A stretch of 37,766 bases of DNA, taken from an uncultured Gammaproteobacteria bacterium. GTDB lineage: Bacteria > Pseudomonadota > Gammaproteobacteria > Pseudomonadales > Azotimanducaceae. This document shows positions 25,421 to 32,491 of this stretch, piece by piece. Position numbers and translations under genes: made by a program. Positions within the stretch are counted from its first letter, which is position 1, and every line of letters starts with the position of its first letter. The notes below the pieces were generated by a model that saw only the letters and a list, made by a program, of their open reading frames with translations, was not told the origin of the DNA and made no database searches. The stretch covers positions 1 through 37,766 of the forward strand of contig CAJWNY010000023.1 of NCBI GenBank assembly GCA_913043815.1. Reading direction: 5' to 3'.

Positions 25421-26536
25421 ATGTTATCTAAAGCAGACGATTACCCAATACACCAAAATCCAGAACCTATAGCCTATGCAGGTCAAAGCCGTAATTTTTA
25501 CGATCGTTACTTTTTCAATGGCTACCATAAAGAAGAAGATTTGTTTTTTGCGCTGGGTATGGGTGTTTACCCCCAACTAGACGTTATAGACGCTGGGTTT
25601 TCCCTTATTCGCAATGGTGTGCAGCATAATTTATTATCTTCTCGTGCGTTAGGCATGGAGCGTATGGATACTCAGGTTCAAGGTATTTCTGTCGAGGTAG
25701 TGGAACCGTTAAATCAGTTGCGTATTTTGATCGACGTGCCGGATGAGGGTATGGAAGCAGATTTACTCTTTGTGGGTCGTGCACCTGCCCAAGAAGAGCC
25801 GCGCTTTACCCGGCGTAATGGTGCGCAGATATTTATGGACTACACTCGGTTAACGCAAAATGGCACCTGGGTAGGGTGGATTAAACATCAAGGCACATTG
25901 ATTAACGTTACCCCAGAAAATTGGCTGGGCACGCGGGACCGCTCGTGGGGTATTCGCCCGGTGGGTATGGCAGATGCGCAGGCTAACCCACAGGGGATAG
26001 CAATGAGTCAATTTTATTGGCTTTGGGCGCCGATTAATTGGCCGGACGCAGTCAGTCTTTATCACCTTAACGATGACGCGGACGGGTTTCCGTGGAATAC
26101 CGATGGCGTGTTTATTCCCTTGGAAGCTGATGTGCATGCAAATGCTAATGCCGAAACCATGCGCAAAGTTTCTTCAAATTTGACCTTTGTATCCGGGACC
26201 CGACATGCGGCTAAAGCTGAGATCCAATTTCAGCGCAGAGGCGGTGGCATTGTTGATATAACAATGACCCCGCGATTTCATTGGTATATGAAGGGCGTCG
26301 GTTATGGCCACCCAGAATTTCCACATGGTTTTTATCACGGCGGTCCAGCCTCTATGTACGAAGAGTATGTGCTCAGTGAAATTGATGATGCTATGACCCT
26401 GCATATACAGGCCGTTTCTACTGTGACCATGACAGGTGATTTGGGCGAGCGTCAAGGGCATGGCGTGCTTGAACAGTTAATCGTTGGGCCGCACAAGCCA
26501 TCTGGATTTACAGAATTGTTAGATATGGCTCTCTAG
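25421..26536 (+). CDS. Uncharacterised protein with GTRDRSWG motif
   Basis: A 371-residue protein with no signal peptide or membrane segment. ATG 25421 has a strong AGGAGAGG site; the open frame before it is not protein-like. Visible blocks: SRNFYDRYFFNGY at 23-35, FFALGMGVYPQLDVIDAGF, GTRDRSWGIRPVG at 170-182, SQFYWLWAPINW at 196-207, DGVFIPL at 228-234, and a C-terminal HGVLEQLIVGPHKPSGF. The RDRSWG block recalls uncharacterised proteins found with steroid- or terpene-degradation genes (DUF7064/DUF7065-like) and, more distantly, the lipocalin-like CrtC hydratases. That is memory of a pattern, not a search result. It is the only plus-strand gene between 22.3 and 31.6 kb, and divergent from DUF6265 across the tandem repeats. 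No reaction can be assigned. Confidence 0.7.
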   Translation: MLSKADDYPIHQNPEPIAYAGQSRNFYDRYFFNGYHKEEDLFFALGMGVYPQLDVIDAGFSLIRNGVQHNLLSSRALGMERMDTQVQGISVEVVEPLNQLRILIDVPDEGMEADLLFVGRAPAQEEPRFTRRNGAQIFMDYTRLTQNGTWVGWIKHQGTLINVTPENWLGTRDRSWGIRPVGMADAQANPQGIAMSQFYWLWAPINWPDAVSLYHLNDDADGFPWNTDGVFIPLEADVHANANAETMRKVSSNLTFVSGTRHAAKAEIQFQRRGGGIVDITMTPRFHWYMKGVGYGHPEFPHGFYHGGPASMYEEYVLSEIDDAMTLHIQAVSTVTMTGDLGERQGHGVLEQLIVGPHKPSGFTELLDMAL

Positions 26537-26565
26537 TCGGGCGCCTAAAAATAAGACTGGAATGA

Positions 26566-26584
26566 ACCCTGCAAAGCGCAGGGT
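26566..26584. terminator. Possible terminator hairpin between convergent genes
   Basis: ACCCTGC (26566-26572) pairs perfectly with GCAGGGT (26578-26584) over a 5-base loop, in the 67-base gap between the convergent gene ends at 26536 and 26604. On the minus strand it is followed by a moderately T-rich stretch; on the plus strand it is not. It may serve the minus-strand operon. Confidence 0.4.
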
Positions 26585-26603
26585 GGGCAAGCAGTTAGGT
26601 TGC

Positions 26604-27833
26604 CTAGTTCGGCAGCTTGGGCTTGTCGCCAATTACGCCCTCTAGTGTTAATTTTTCCAGTTCTGCGTCACTCAATCCTAATATGCCACCCAGCACTTCC
26701 TTGTTATGTTGACCCAAAGTGGGTGCAGGATTTTGCAGTGGTGAAGGCTCGCTTCCGTTGCGAAAGGGTAATGAGGGGTGTGGTTGACTGCCCACGAAGG
26801 CGCGGTCGAGCAATTGCATATAGCCTCGCGCTTGATGTTGCTGATTTTTTAAAAGGTCTATGCCGTTGTTTAACGTCGCGGCGGTTATCCCTAAGTCTTG
26901 TAGGTGCGCCATGAGTGCGGGGCTTGACTGATTTGCTGTCCATTGCGCCAGAGTTTTATTTAGCGCGGGTCGTCGTGCTAAGCGATCTGATATGTCGCCA
27001 AATTGGCTCAATTCAGCGCATAGACTCTGTAAAGCGCTCCATTCGGTCTCGCTCATTATCTGAATCAATATCCATTGGTCATCGCCTTGGCAGGGGTAAA
27101 CGCCGTGAGGCGAAAAATCCGGGTGATCGTTGCCGGTTCTTGGCGGAGGCGAGTTGTTTACGGCCTGGTGTAAAATACCCTCAGCACCTAAAGGGATAAG
27201 ACATTCCACTTGGCTCAAGTCAACAAATTGACCTCGCCCAGTTTTCTTTTTATGCCATAGTGCGCTGAGCAACGCTGCGGTACCATTTAACCCGCCAATG
27301 GCATCGCCCAGAGCAACATGCTGCATAGCCGGCGGCTGGTGCGCGCTGCCTGTGAGGTGCGGTAGCCCAGATGAATGTTCTACAGTAGAGCCATAGGCGC
27401 GATAATTTGCCCAGGGTCCGGTACTTCCAAAGGCGGGCATTGAAACCATGACTAACTCTTTGTTCACAGCTTTGAGGTGTGGGTAGTCAAGCTTTAACTT
27501 GGGTAAAACTGAGCCAGAGTAATTTTCTATTACCACATCGGCCCTGGCAACTAGGTCTAATAAAAGTTGTCGGCCCACCGAGCTTTCTAAATCTAACGTA
27601 ATGTCTAGTTTGTTTCGATTCACTGAAAGATAGGGCAGTGCTTTTTCTGCACCATTATCTGCGATCCATTCAGGGGTAGCTTCCCAACTACGCCACCAAT
27701 CAAAATGCGTACAACTTTCTACTTTGATGACTTGAGCGCCCATATCGGCAAGGTTTCTTGCGGCTAATGGACCAGCCCAACCCATAGATAAATCGATTAT
27801 ACGTAGGCCGTTGAGCAGTTTTTCTGTACTCAT
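26604..27833 (-). CDS. CaiB/BaiF CoA-transferase, Asp-containing partner
   Basis: A 409-residue class III CoA-transferase. GLRIIDLSMGWAGPLAARNLADMGAQVIKVES spans 9-40, VNRNKLDITLDL near 71, and FGSTGPWANYRAYGSTVEHSSG follows. The catalytic Asp is D177 in HVALGDAIGGLNG, followed by GRGQFVDLSQVECLI. Its ATG overlaps the stop of the preceding gene (ATGA, 27830-27833), so the two CoA-transferases are translationally coupled and should be made in equal amount. That other protein lacks the Asp. The simplest reading is a two-subunit enzyme in which this subunit carries the chemistry, as in the heteromeric class III enzymes known from anaerobic toluene degradation (BbsEF). The substrate is unknown. 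Confidence 0.9.
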   Translation of the reverse strand: MSTEKLLNGLRIIDLSMGWAGPLAARNLADMGAQVIKVESCTHFDWWRSWEATPEWIADNGAEKALPYLSVNRNKLDITLDLESSVGRQLLLDLVARADVVIENYSGSVLPKLKLDYPHLKAVNKELVMVSMPAFGSTGPWANYRAYGSTVEHSSGLPHLTGSAHQPPAMQHVALGDAIGGLNGTAALLSALWHKKKTGRGQFVDLSQVECLIPLGAEGILHQAVNNSPPPRTGNDHPDFSPHGVYPCQGDDQWILIQIMSETEWSALQSLCAELSQFGDISDRLARRPALNKTLAQWTANQSSPALMAHLQDLGITAATLNNGIDLLKNQQHQARGYMQLLDRAFVGSQPHPSLPFRNGSEPSPLQNPAPTLGQHNKEVLGGILGLSDAELEKLTLEGVIGDKPKLPN

Positions 27834-28975
27834 ACTTTAGCCTCTGTAGCGATTGGGTTGTCTTCGCCAAGAGCAGCCACCCTGCCGCCAAAGTGCGGGG
27901 GCGTAGTAAACAGACGAAATGGTATAGAGGGCGCTAGAAAGGTTTTGTCATTCATTGAAATCGAACTGAATGCTTGTCGGCTGACATATTGATCCACAGT
28001 AAAAAGTTCTTCCATAGTCGGCACTCGTGCCAGGGGAATGCGCATTGCTTGGCCTTTGTGAAAAAGCGCTTCTGCACTGCAAGACTCCAAGGCGCGCATG
28101 ATGGCCGGTTCTAGAACATCCGCTGAAGCAAGGCGATTGATGCTGGCATTGAAAAAATCTACGTCAATAAAATCATCCAGGCATAACAGCAGGCAAAAGG
28201 CCCGCCACTGGCTTGGGGTAAGGGCCGTGACGCCGAGCCAGCCGTCTTTACAGGGCCAGATACCTAATGGATAGCTGGGTGGAAATCGGTTGATGCCCAT
28301 GCGCGGTGGAAGAGGATTGTCGTTGAAAGCATTGATCGCCATTAAATCTGTAAGGCACATGTTAGCTTCAAAAATACTGTTGTCTAAAGCGAAGGGCTGC
28401 GTGAGATTCCCCATTAGTTGTCCTAACAGATGGCCTAATGCGCCGTTGAAGGCGCAGAGGCCGCCGACTATTTGCGCTTGTACGCCATTGGGAATGATCG
28501 GTGGGCCGTCTTTCTCGCCAATACCTTTCATTAGTCCCGTAAGAGCTTGGATCACACCGTCCGAGCCTTGGTATTGCGCGTAAGGTCCTGTTAAGCCAAA
28601 CCAGCTAATCGCACAGGTATTTATATTGATGCCAGCCAAGCTGTCTTCGCTTGGTAAGGTTGCTGGGTTATAAATAATGAGATCTGCCTGAGTGATAGCA
28701 GGCTCTGTCGCCAGATTATTATGATTACCAACCATGCTTGCCTTGTTACAGTGCAGATAGCCGTGCATTGCGCTGACGGGTTCTTCCCCCTGTGCTTTTG
28801 GTAAAAATGGTTTCAGTTGTCGGGTAGGAAAGCCCTGAGGCGGCTCCACATTAGTCACTCTAGCTCCGTAGTCAGCAAACAGTTTGCAGGCATAGCTAGT
28901 AGCCACGGTGCCGGATATGTCGACAACCTTCAGTCCGTCAAAGGGCTTGTTGTTCGTAGTATCTGTTTGCTGCAT
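27830..28975 (-). CDS. CaiB/BaiF CoA-transferase-like protein lacking catalytic Asp
   Basis: A 381-residue class III CoA-transferase-like protein. GLKVVDISGTVATSYACKLFADYGARVTNVEPP (14-46) and FGLTGPYAQYQGSDGVIQALTG (126-147) fit the family. The segment that normally holds the catalytic Asp reads NGVQAQIVGGLCAFNGAL, with Gln168 at that position. The stretch that usually contains an NRNKxS-type motif is also eroded (HCNKASMVG at 76-83). It is therefore probably not catalytic by itself. Its end overlaps the start of the Asp-containing gene by 4 bases, and it follows the epoxide hydrolase-like gene by 12 bases. A structural or substrate-binding subunit is inferred; a degenerating copy is the alternative, although the full-length open frame argues against that. 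Confidence 0.85.
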   Translation of the reverse strand: MQQTDTTNNKPFDGLKVVDISGTVATSYACKLFADYGARVTNVEPPQGFPTRQLKPFLPKAQGEEPVSAMHGYLHCNKASMVGNHNNLATEPAITQADLIIYNPATLPSEDSLAGININTCAISWFGLTGPYAQYQGSDGVIQALTGLMKGIGEKDGPPIIPNGVQAQIVGGLCAFNGALGHLLGQLMGNLTQPFALDNSIFEANMCLTDLMAINAFNDNPLPPRMGINRFPPSYPLGIWPCKDGWLGVTALTPSQWRAFCLLLCLDDFIDVDFFNASINRLASADVLEPAIMRALESCSAEALFHKGQAMRIPLARVPTMEELFTVDQYVSRQAFSSISMNDKTFLAPSIPFRLFTTPPHFGGRVAALGEDNPIATEAKV

Positions 28976-28987
28976 CGTGTAATCTCG

Positions 28988-29962
28988 TTAAAGGGTCTTC
29001 AGCCACTCCAATATATATTCATTGGTCGCCTCTGGGGCTTCTTGTTGGGTCCAGTGGCCCGCGCCGGGGATCAATGCGTTAGTGCGAAGATCTGTTACGT
29101 GACTGGGCATTTTCTCAAGCGCGGCGGCGGCCATCATAATTACCCCATCGCGATCTCCTGCAACGAATAGCGCAGGCTGGTGAATTTCAGTGGGGGCACC
29201 CTCGGTCAACGACCATGTCAAATTATGGTTGCGGTAGTAGTTAAGGGGGCCGCGAAAACCGCTGTTAGTAAACGCATTCACATAAAAATCTAGGTCAGCG
29301 TCGCTTAGCCATGAGCCCATTTTGTCGGGGTCCGGTAAGTCCGAGAGCAAATCCGCATCAGCAGTCTTTTCTGTTATTAGGCCGATATCCATCTGACCAC
29401 TGGCCATATGGTAAAACTTGCGCAGGCTAACGCGCACGTTGGCTTCTAGTTCTGCTTCGCCCACACCTGGCTCTTGAAAGTAGAGCTGATAGAAAAACTT
29501 GTCTTTGAAAATAGCCTTGAGCATATCTAATGGCGGGACTTCAGCGCGGGGGCTGAACGGCACAGATAGTGCGCCCACAGCAGTAATTTTGTCTGGGTGG
29601 TTGAGCGCGCAGCTCCATGCTGTAGGCGCTCCCCAGTCGTGACCAATAACAATAGCGGTTGCGTACCCCAATGCGGGGATTAACCCAAGAATATCGTTAA
29701 CTACTTCTACTTGGTTGTAGCTATCAATGGCTTCGGGTTTGTCGCTGTCACCGTAGCCGCGCATATCTGGGGCAACAACGCGGTAGCCAGCGTTGGCCAA
29801 AGGCGCAAATTGATGGCGCCAGGAATACCAAGATTCCGGGAAGCCGTGCAGTAGTAAAATTAATGGGGCATTAGTCTCGCCCTGTTCTGCGATGTTTAAC
29901 TCAATACTATTTGTGGCAATTCGACGTTGGCTAATTGCCGGAAATAAGTTGGATGCGGTCAC
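28988..29962 (-). CDS. Epoxide hydrolase-like alpha/beta hydrolase
   Basis: A 324-residue alpha/beta hydrolase. HGFPESWYSWRHQ starts at 39 (HGxP oxyanion motif). The nucleophile is Asp109 in VIGHDWGAPTAW, which marks epoxide hydrolases or haloalkane dehalogenases rather than esterases. Y161 (YQLYFQEPG) and a Tyr in LNYYRN (about 242) are placed as the ring-opening tyrosines typical of epoxide hydrolases. The acid is D272 (VAGDRDGV) and the base H303 (PGAGHWTQQEAPE). The start is GTG at 29962 with AGAGAG upstream; the nearby ATG runs straight into a stop. It is probably transcribed with the two CoA-transferases downstream. It could open an epoxide made by the P450; this is inference. Confidence 0.88.
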   Translation of the reverse strand: MTASNLFPAISQRRIATNSIELNIAEQGETNAPLILLLHGFPESWYSWRHQFAPLANAGYRVVAPDMRGYGDSDKPEAIDSYNQVEVVNDILGLIPALGYATAIVIGHDWGAPTAWSCALNHPDKITAVGALSVPFSPRAEVPPLDMLKAIFKDKFFYQLYFQEPGVGEAELEANVRVSLRKFYHMASGQMDIGLITEKTADADLLSDLPDPDKMGSWLSDADLDFYVNAFTNSGFRGPLNYYRNHNLTWSLTEGAPTEIHQPALFVAGDRDGVIMMAAAALEKMPSHVTDLRTNALIPGAGHWTQQEAPEATNEYILEWLKTL

Positions 29963-30143
29963 GACATACTCTCTTATTATTCAATGACCAAATAGAACCA
30001 TGGGTTTTGATGTGTCGCAACCTTGCAAAAGCTAAGCAAGTAATGGCGGAAGTTTAAGGGGCGTAGGGCAAAATGCCAGTAAAAAGCGTGGGTGTAGACG
30101 GTGTGTTAGACAATGCGATAGATGAAAATTGTGTTCGAGCAAC

Positions 30144-30193
30144 GTCTTTTGCTTACTGGGCTCGGCGCTACACCTCGCCCAGAAGCAAAAGAC
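30144..30193. repeat. Long inverted repeat with one bulge, after the thiolase gene
   Basis: The left arm GTCTTTTGCTTACTGGGC (30144-30161) and the right arm GCCCAGAAGCAAAAGAC (30177-30193) form 17 base pairs with a single unpaired A, over a 15-base loop. It lies 17 bases downstream of the thiolase stop on the minus strand, inside a 248-base gap before the epoxide hydrolase-like gene. No T-run follows on either strand. It may protect the thiolase mRNA 3' end, weaken read-through, or be a copy of a dispersed repeat. Confidence 0.6.
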
Positions 30194-30210
30194 TTAGTCT
30201 TTACCGAGCT

Positions 30211-31389
30211 TTAGTCTTTGCCATACAAGGTCACAACACATGCGCCGCCAAGGCCTAGGTTGTGTTGTAGCGCGTGTTTAGCGCCATCCACTTGGCGAGC
30301 GCCAGCGTCGCCTCGTAGTTGCCACACAAGCTCTGTGCACTGCGCCAGACCGGTTGCACCCAATGGGTGTCCTTTAGACAACAAACCGCCTGATGGGTTA
30401 GTTACAACTCGGCCACCGTAGGTGTTTTGGTCGTCGCAAATAAACTGTTCTGCGGTACCTTCGCCAGTTAGGCCTAGTGCCTCATAAGTTAGTAATTCGT
30501 TTGCTGTAAAGCAGTCGTGCAGTTCACATACCTGGACGTCTTCTGGGCCAATACCAGCTTCTGCGTAGACTTTGTCCGCCGCAGATTTCGCCATGTCGTA
30601 ACCTACCAGCTTGCGCATTGAGTGATCTTCCATAGTGCTCGGAAAGTCAGTGGTCATTGCCTGGGCTTTAATGCGAATCACATTATTCAGACCGTGCTTG
30701 GCAGCAAACTCGTCGCTGCAAATTACTGCTGCAGCAGCGCCACAGGTAGGCGGGCAGCATTGATAACGGGTTAATGGACCATAGATGTGTGGAGACTCCA
30801 TTACTTCTTCTAGGGTTAATTGGTTTCGGAATACCGCATAAGGGTTATTTGCCGCGTGGCGCCGTGCTTTCACTGAAATCTTTGCGAAAGTAGACATTTC
30901 GGTACCATACTGGTCGGCATATTCGCGCCCTGCACCGCCAAAATATTGGGCTGCATCGGGCGCGCCGCGATCAGTGTCTTGCATGGTTTTACGTTCTTTA
31001 AAAAAACGCTTCATTGGGCTAGGGCGGTCGCTGAATACAGCGCCAAGTGCGCCGGGTACCATTTGCTCAAAACCCAGTGCTAGAGCGCAATCTACAACGC
31101 CTGACTGAACGGCTTGGCGAGCCAAGAACAGTGCTGAAGAACCTGTGGCACAGTTGTTGTTAACGTTAATTATAGGGACGCCTGAAAGACCAAGGCCATA
31201 AACTGCGGCTTGACCTGCGGTTGAGTCTCCGTATACATAACCCACATAAACTTGACCCACTTTAGAATAGTCTATCCCTGCATCTTCTATCGCTAGTCGT
31301 GCGGCTGCCTCACCCATAACCGGATAATCGTCACTCGCACCTGGCTTGGTGAAAGGAATCATTCCTACGCCTGCAACATTAACTCCCAT
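30211..31389 (-). CDS. Thiolase, SCP-x/lipid-transfer type
   Basis: A 392-residue thiolase of the SCP-x group, without the C-terminal sterol-carrier domain. The nucleophile is Cys80 in NNNCATGSSAL. H291 is in ELHDCFTANEL, and H341 in GGLLSKGHPLGATGLAQ. The end GLGGACVVTLYGKD is typical. SCP-x thiolases cleave branched or steroid side-chain 3-keto-acyl-CoAs, which supports an isoprenoid- or sterol-like substrate for the region. AGAGAG precedes ATG 31389. It is divergent from the HAD gene and followed by a large hairpin. No DUF35/OB-fold partner gene, common beside many such thiolases, was found nearby. Confidence 0.92.
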   Translation of the reverse strand: MGVNVAGVGMIPFTKPGASDDYPVMGEAAARLAIEDAGIDYSKVGQVYVGYVYGDSTAGQAAVYGLGLSGVPIINVNNNCATGSSALFLARQAVQSGVVDCALALGFEQMVPGALGAVFSDRPSPMKRFFKERKTMQDTDRGAPDAAQYFGGAGREYADQYGTEMSTFAKISVKARRHAANNPYAVFRNQLTLEEVMESPHIYGPLTRYQCCPPTCGAAAAVICSDEFAAKHGLNNVIRIKAQAMTTDFPSTMEDHSMRKLVGYDMAKSAADKVYAEAGIGPEDVQVCELHDCFTANELLTYEALGLTGEGTAEQFICDDQNTYGGRVVTNPSGGLLSKGHPLGATGLAQCTELVWQLRGDAGARQVDGAKHALQHNLGLGGACVVTLYGKD

Positions 31390-31503
31390 AACTGTTCTCT
31401 CTAATGATTGAACCTAGATGTTAAGCTACACCTGAGCAGTTCGCCAAGCCCGATTGGGCTGGAATTTCTTGTGTGCGGAGTTTCATTACGATAAATCGCT
31501 CTT

Positions 31504-31531
31504 TTGACCTGCTTGGTCGCTGATTTAGATT
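31504..31531 (+). promoter_or_regulatory. Possible sigma-70 promoter of the HAD gene
   Basis: TTGACC (31504-31509) and TAGATT (31526-31531) are separated by 16 bases and match the -35 and -10 consensus at 5/6 and 4/6 positions. They lie about 95 bases before the HAD start. Confidence 0.35.
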
Positions 31532-31623
31532 CTTTAAAAGGGCACTACGTTATGCTGTCAGCGGTCAAAAACTCGCCCCGTCTTGTGGGTTTAATGGTCA
31601 TTTGCTAATGAATTGGAGTAGAA

Positions 31624-32265
31624 ATGATGCAGCCGATCTTTTTTGATTTAGATGGCACTTTGACAGACCCTAAAGAAGGCATTACTGGCTGCATTCAATA
31701 CGCCATGGAGAAGCTCGGCGAACCGGCACCAACAAAAGACGACTTAACTTGGTGCATCGGACCATCGCTAATACACAGCTTTGATATTCTGGTCGGCACT
31801 GAGCGTTCAACGCAGGCGGTAGAGTTTTATCGAGAGCGTTTCAGTACGGTGGGCCTTTTTGAGAATGTCGCTTATGCGGATATCGCGCATGCGCTTGGAG
31901 CCCTGAAGCGCGCAGGGCACCCGCTCTTCGTTGCTTCAAGTAAACCCTTGATATTCGTTGATCGAATTCTTCAACATTTCGGCTTATTCGAATATTTCCT
32001 AACCACCTTTGGTTCAAATTTAGACGGTAGCTTGTCTGATAAATCTGAGTTGCTTGCCTTGGCGTTGAAAACCACAGGGTACTTAGGTGCAGATTGCTTA
32101 ATGATTGGGGACCGTGTTCACGATGCTCAGGGCGCCGCCAGTAATGGCATGGATTTCATCGGTGCTCTTTATGGGTATGGCAATGTACAAGAGTACCAGC
32201 AGTGCGGGTTTAGCCGCTGGGTGGAAAACCCGGTAGATTTGTTGAGTATGATCGGCTCTGAGTGA
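31624..32265 (+). CDS. HAD-family phosphatase (phosphoglycolate phosphatase/5'-nucleotidase-like)
   Basis: A 213-residue HAD hydrolase of subfamily I. Motif I is FFDLDGTLTD (nucleophile D8, acid/base D10), motif II is VASSKP (S105), motif III lysine is K140 in SLSDKSELL, and motif IV is MIGDRVHDAQGA (D163, D167). DLDGTLTDPKEGI followed by an alpha-helical cap (about 16-80) resembles phosphoglycolate phosphatase and related 5'-nucleotidases; the true substrate is uncertain. GGAG lies 5 bases before the first of two consecutive ATGs. It stands alone in plus orientation between two minus-strand catabolic operons and looks like a housekeeping gene unrelated to them. Confidence 0.88.
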   Translation: MMQPIFFDLDGTLTDPKEGITGCIQYAMEKLGEPAPTKDDLTWCIGPSLIHSFDILVGTERSTQAVEFYRERFSTVGLFENVAYADIAHALGALKRAGHPLFVASSKPLIFVDRILQHFGLFEYFLTTFGSNLDGSLSDKSELLALALKTTGYLGADCLMIGDRVHDAQGAASNGMDFIGALYGYGNVQEYQQCGFSRWVENPVDLLSMIGSE

Positions 32266-32283
32266 CGGGCTAATTTCGCTCGG

Positions 32284-32379
32284 CTATCTCTTCATGATTT
32301 TAAATCGCTCTGCAAGCTTGGCGATGATCGCGTTATCTATGTCGGCAATTTTTGGTCTTAGCTTGCCTAACGTTTCCAC
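32284..32379 (-). pseudogene. Chorismate mutase-like helix fragment (31 codons)
   Basis: A short frame from GTG 32379 to a TAG at 32284-32286; upstream it stays open to about 32415 without an ATG. The translation ends LRPKIADIDNAIIAKLAER followed by FKIMKR. This resembles helix 1 of AroQ-type chorismate mutase: LR..I..ID..I...LAER, with the two arginines 17 residues apart as in the E. coli PheA domain (Arg11 and Arg28). The rest of the domain is absent because the frame stops and the HAD gene end follows. It may be a remnant of a lost gene, a very short peptide gene, or chance. It lies in the gap between the convergent HAD and LLM genes. Confidence 0.35.
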
Positions 32380-32491
32380 ACTTCTTTCTTGATAGCTTAC
32401 TAAATGCCATGTTCCCTAGAGTGATGTGATCTAGCGTATTTTGTCATCGCGATAACGCTTGGTTGTAGAGACACGTCGGCGCTTAAAATTA

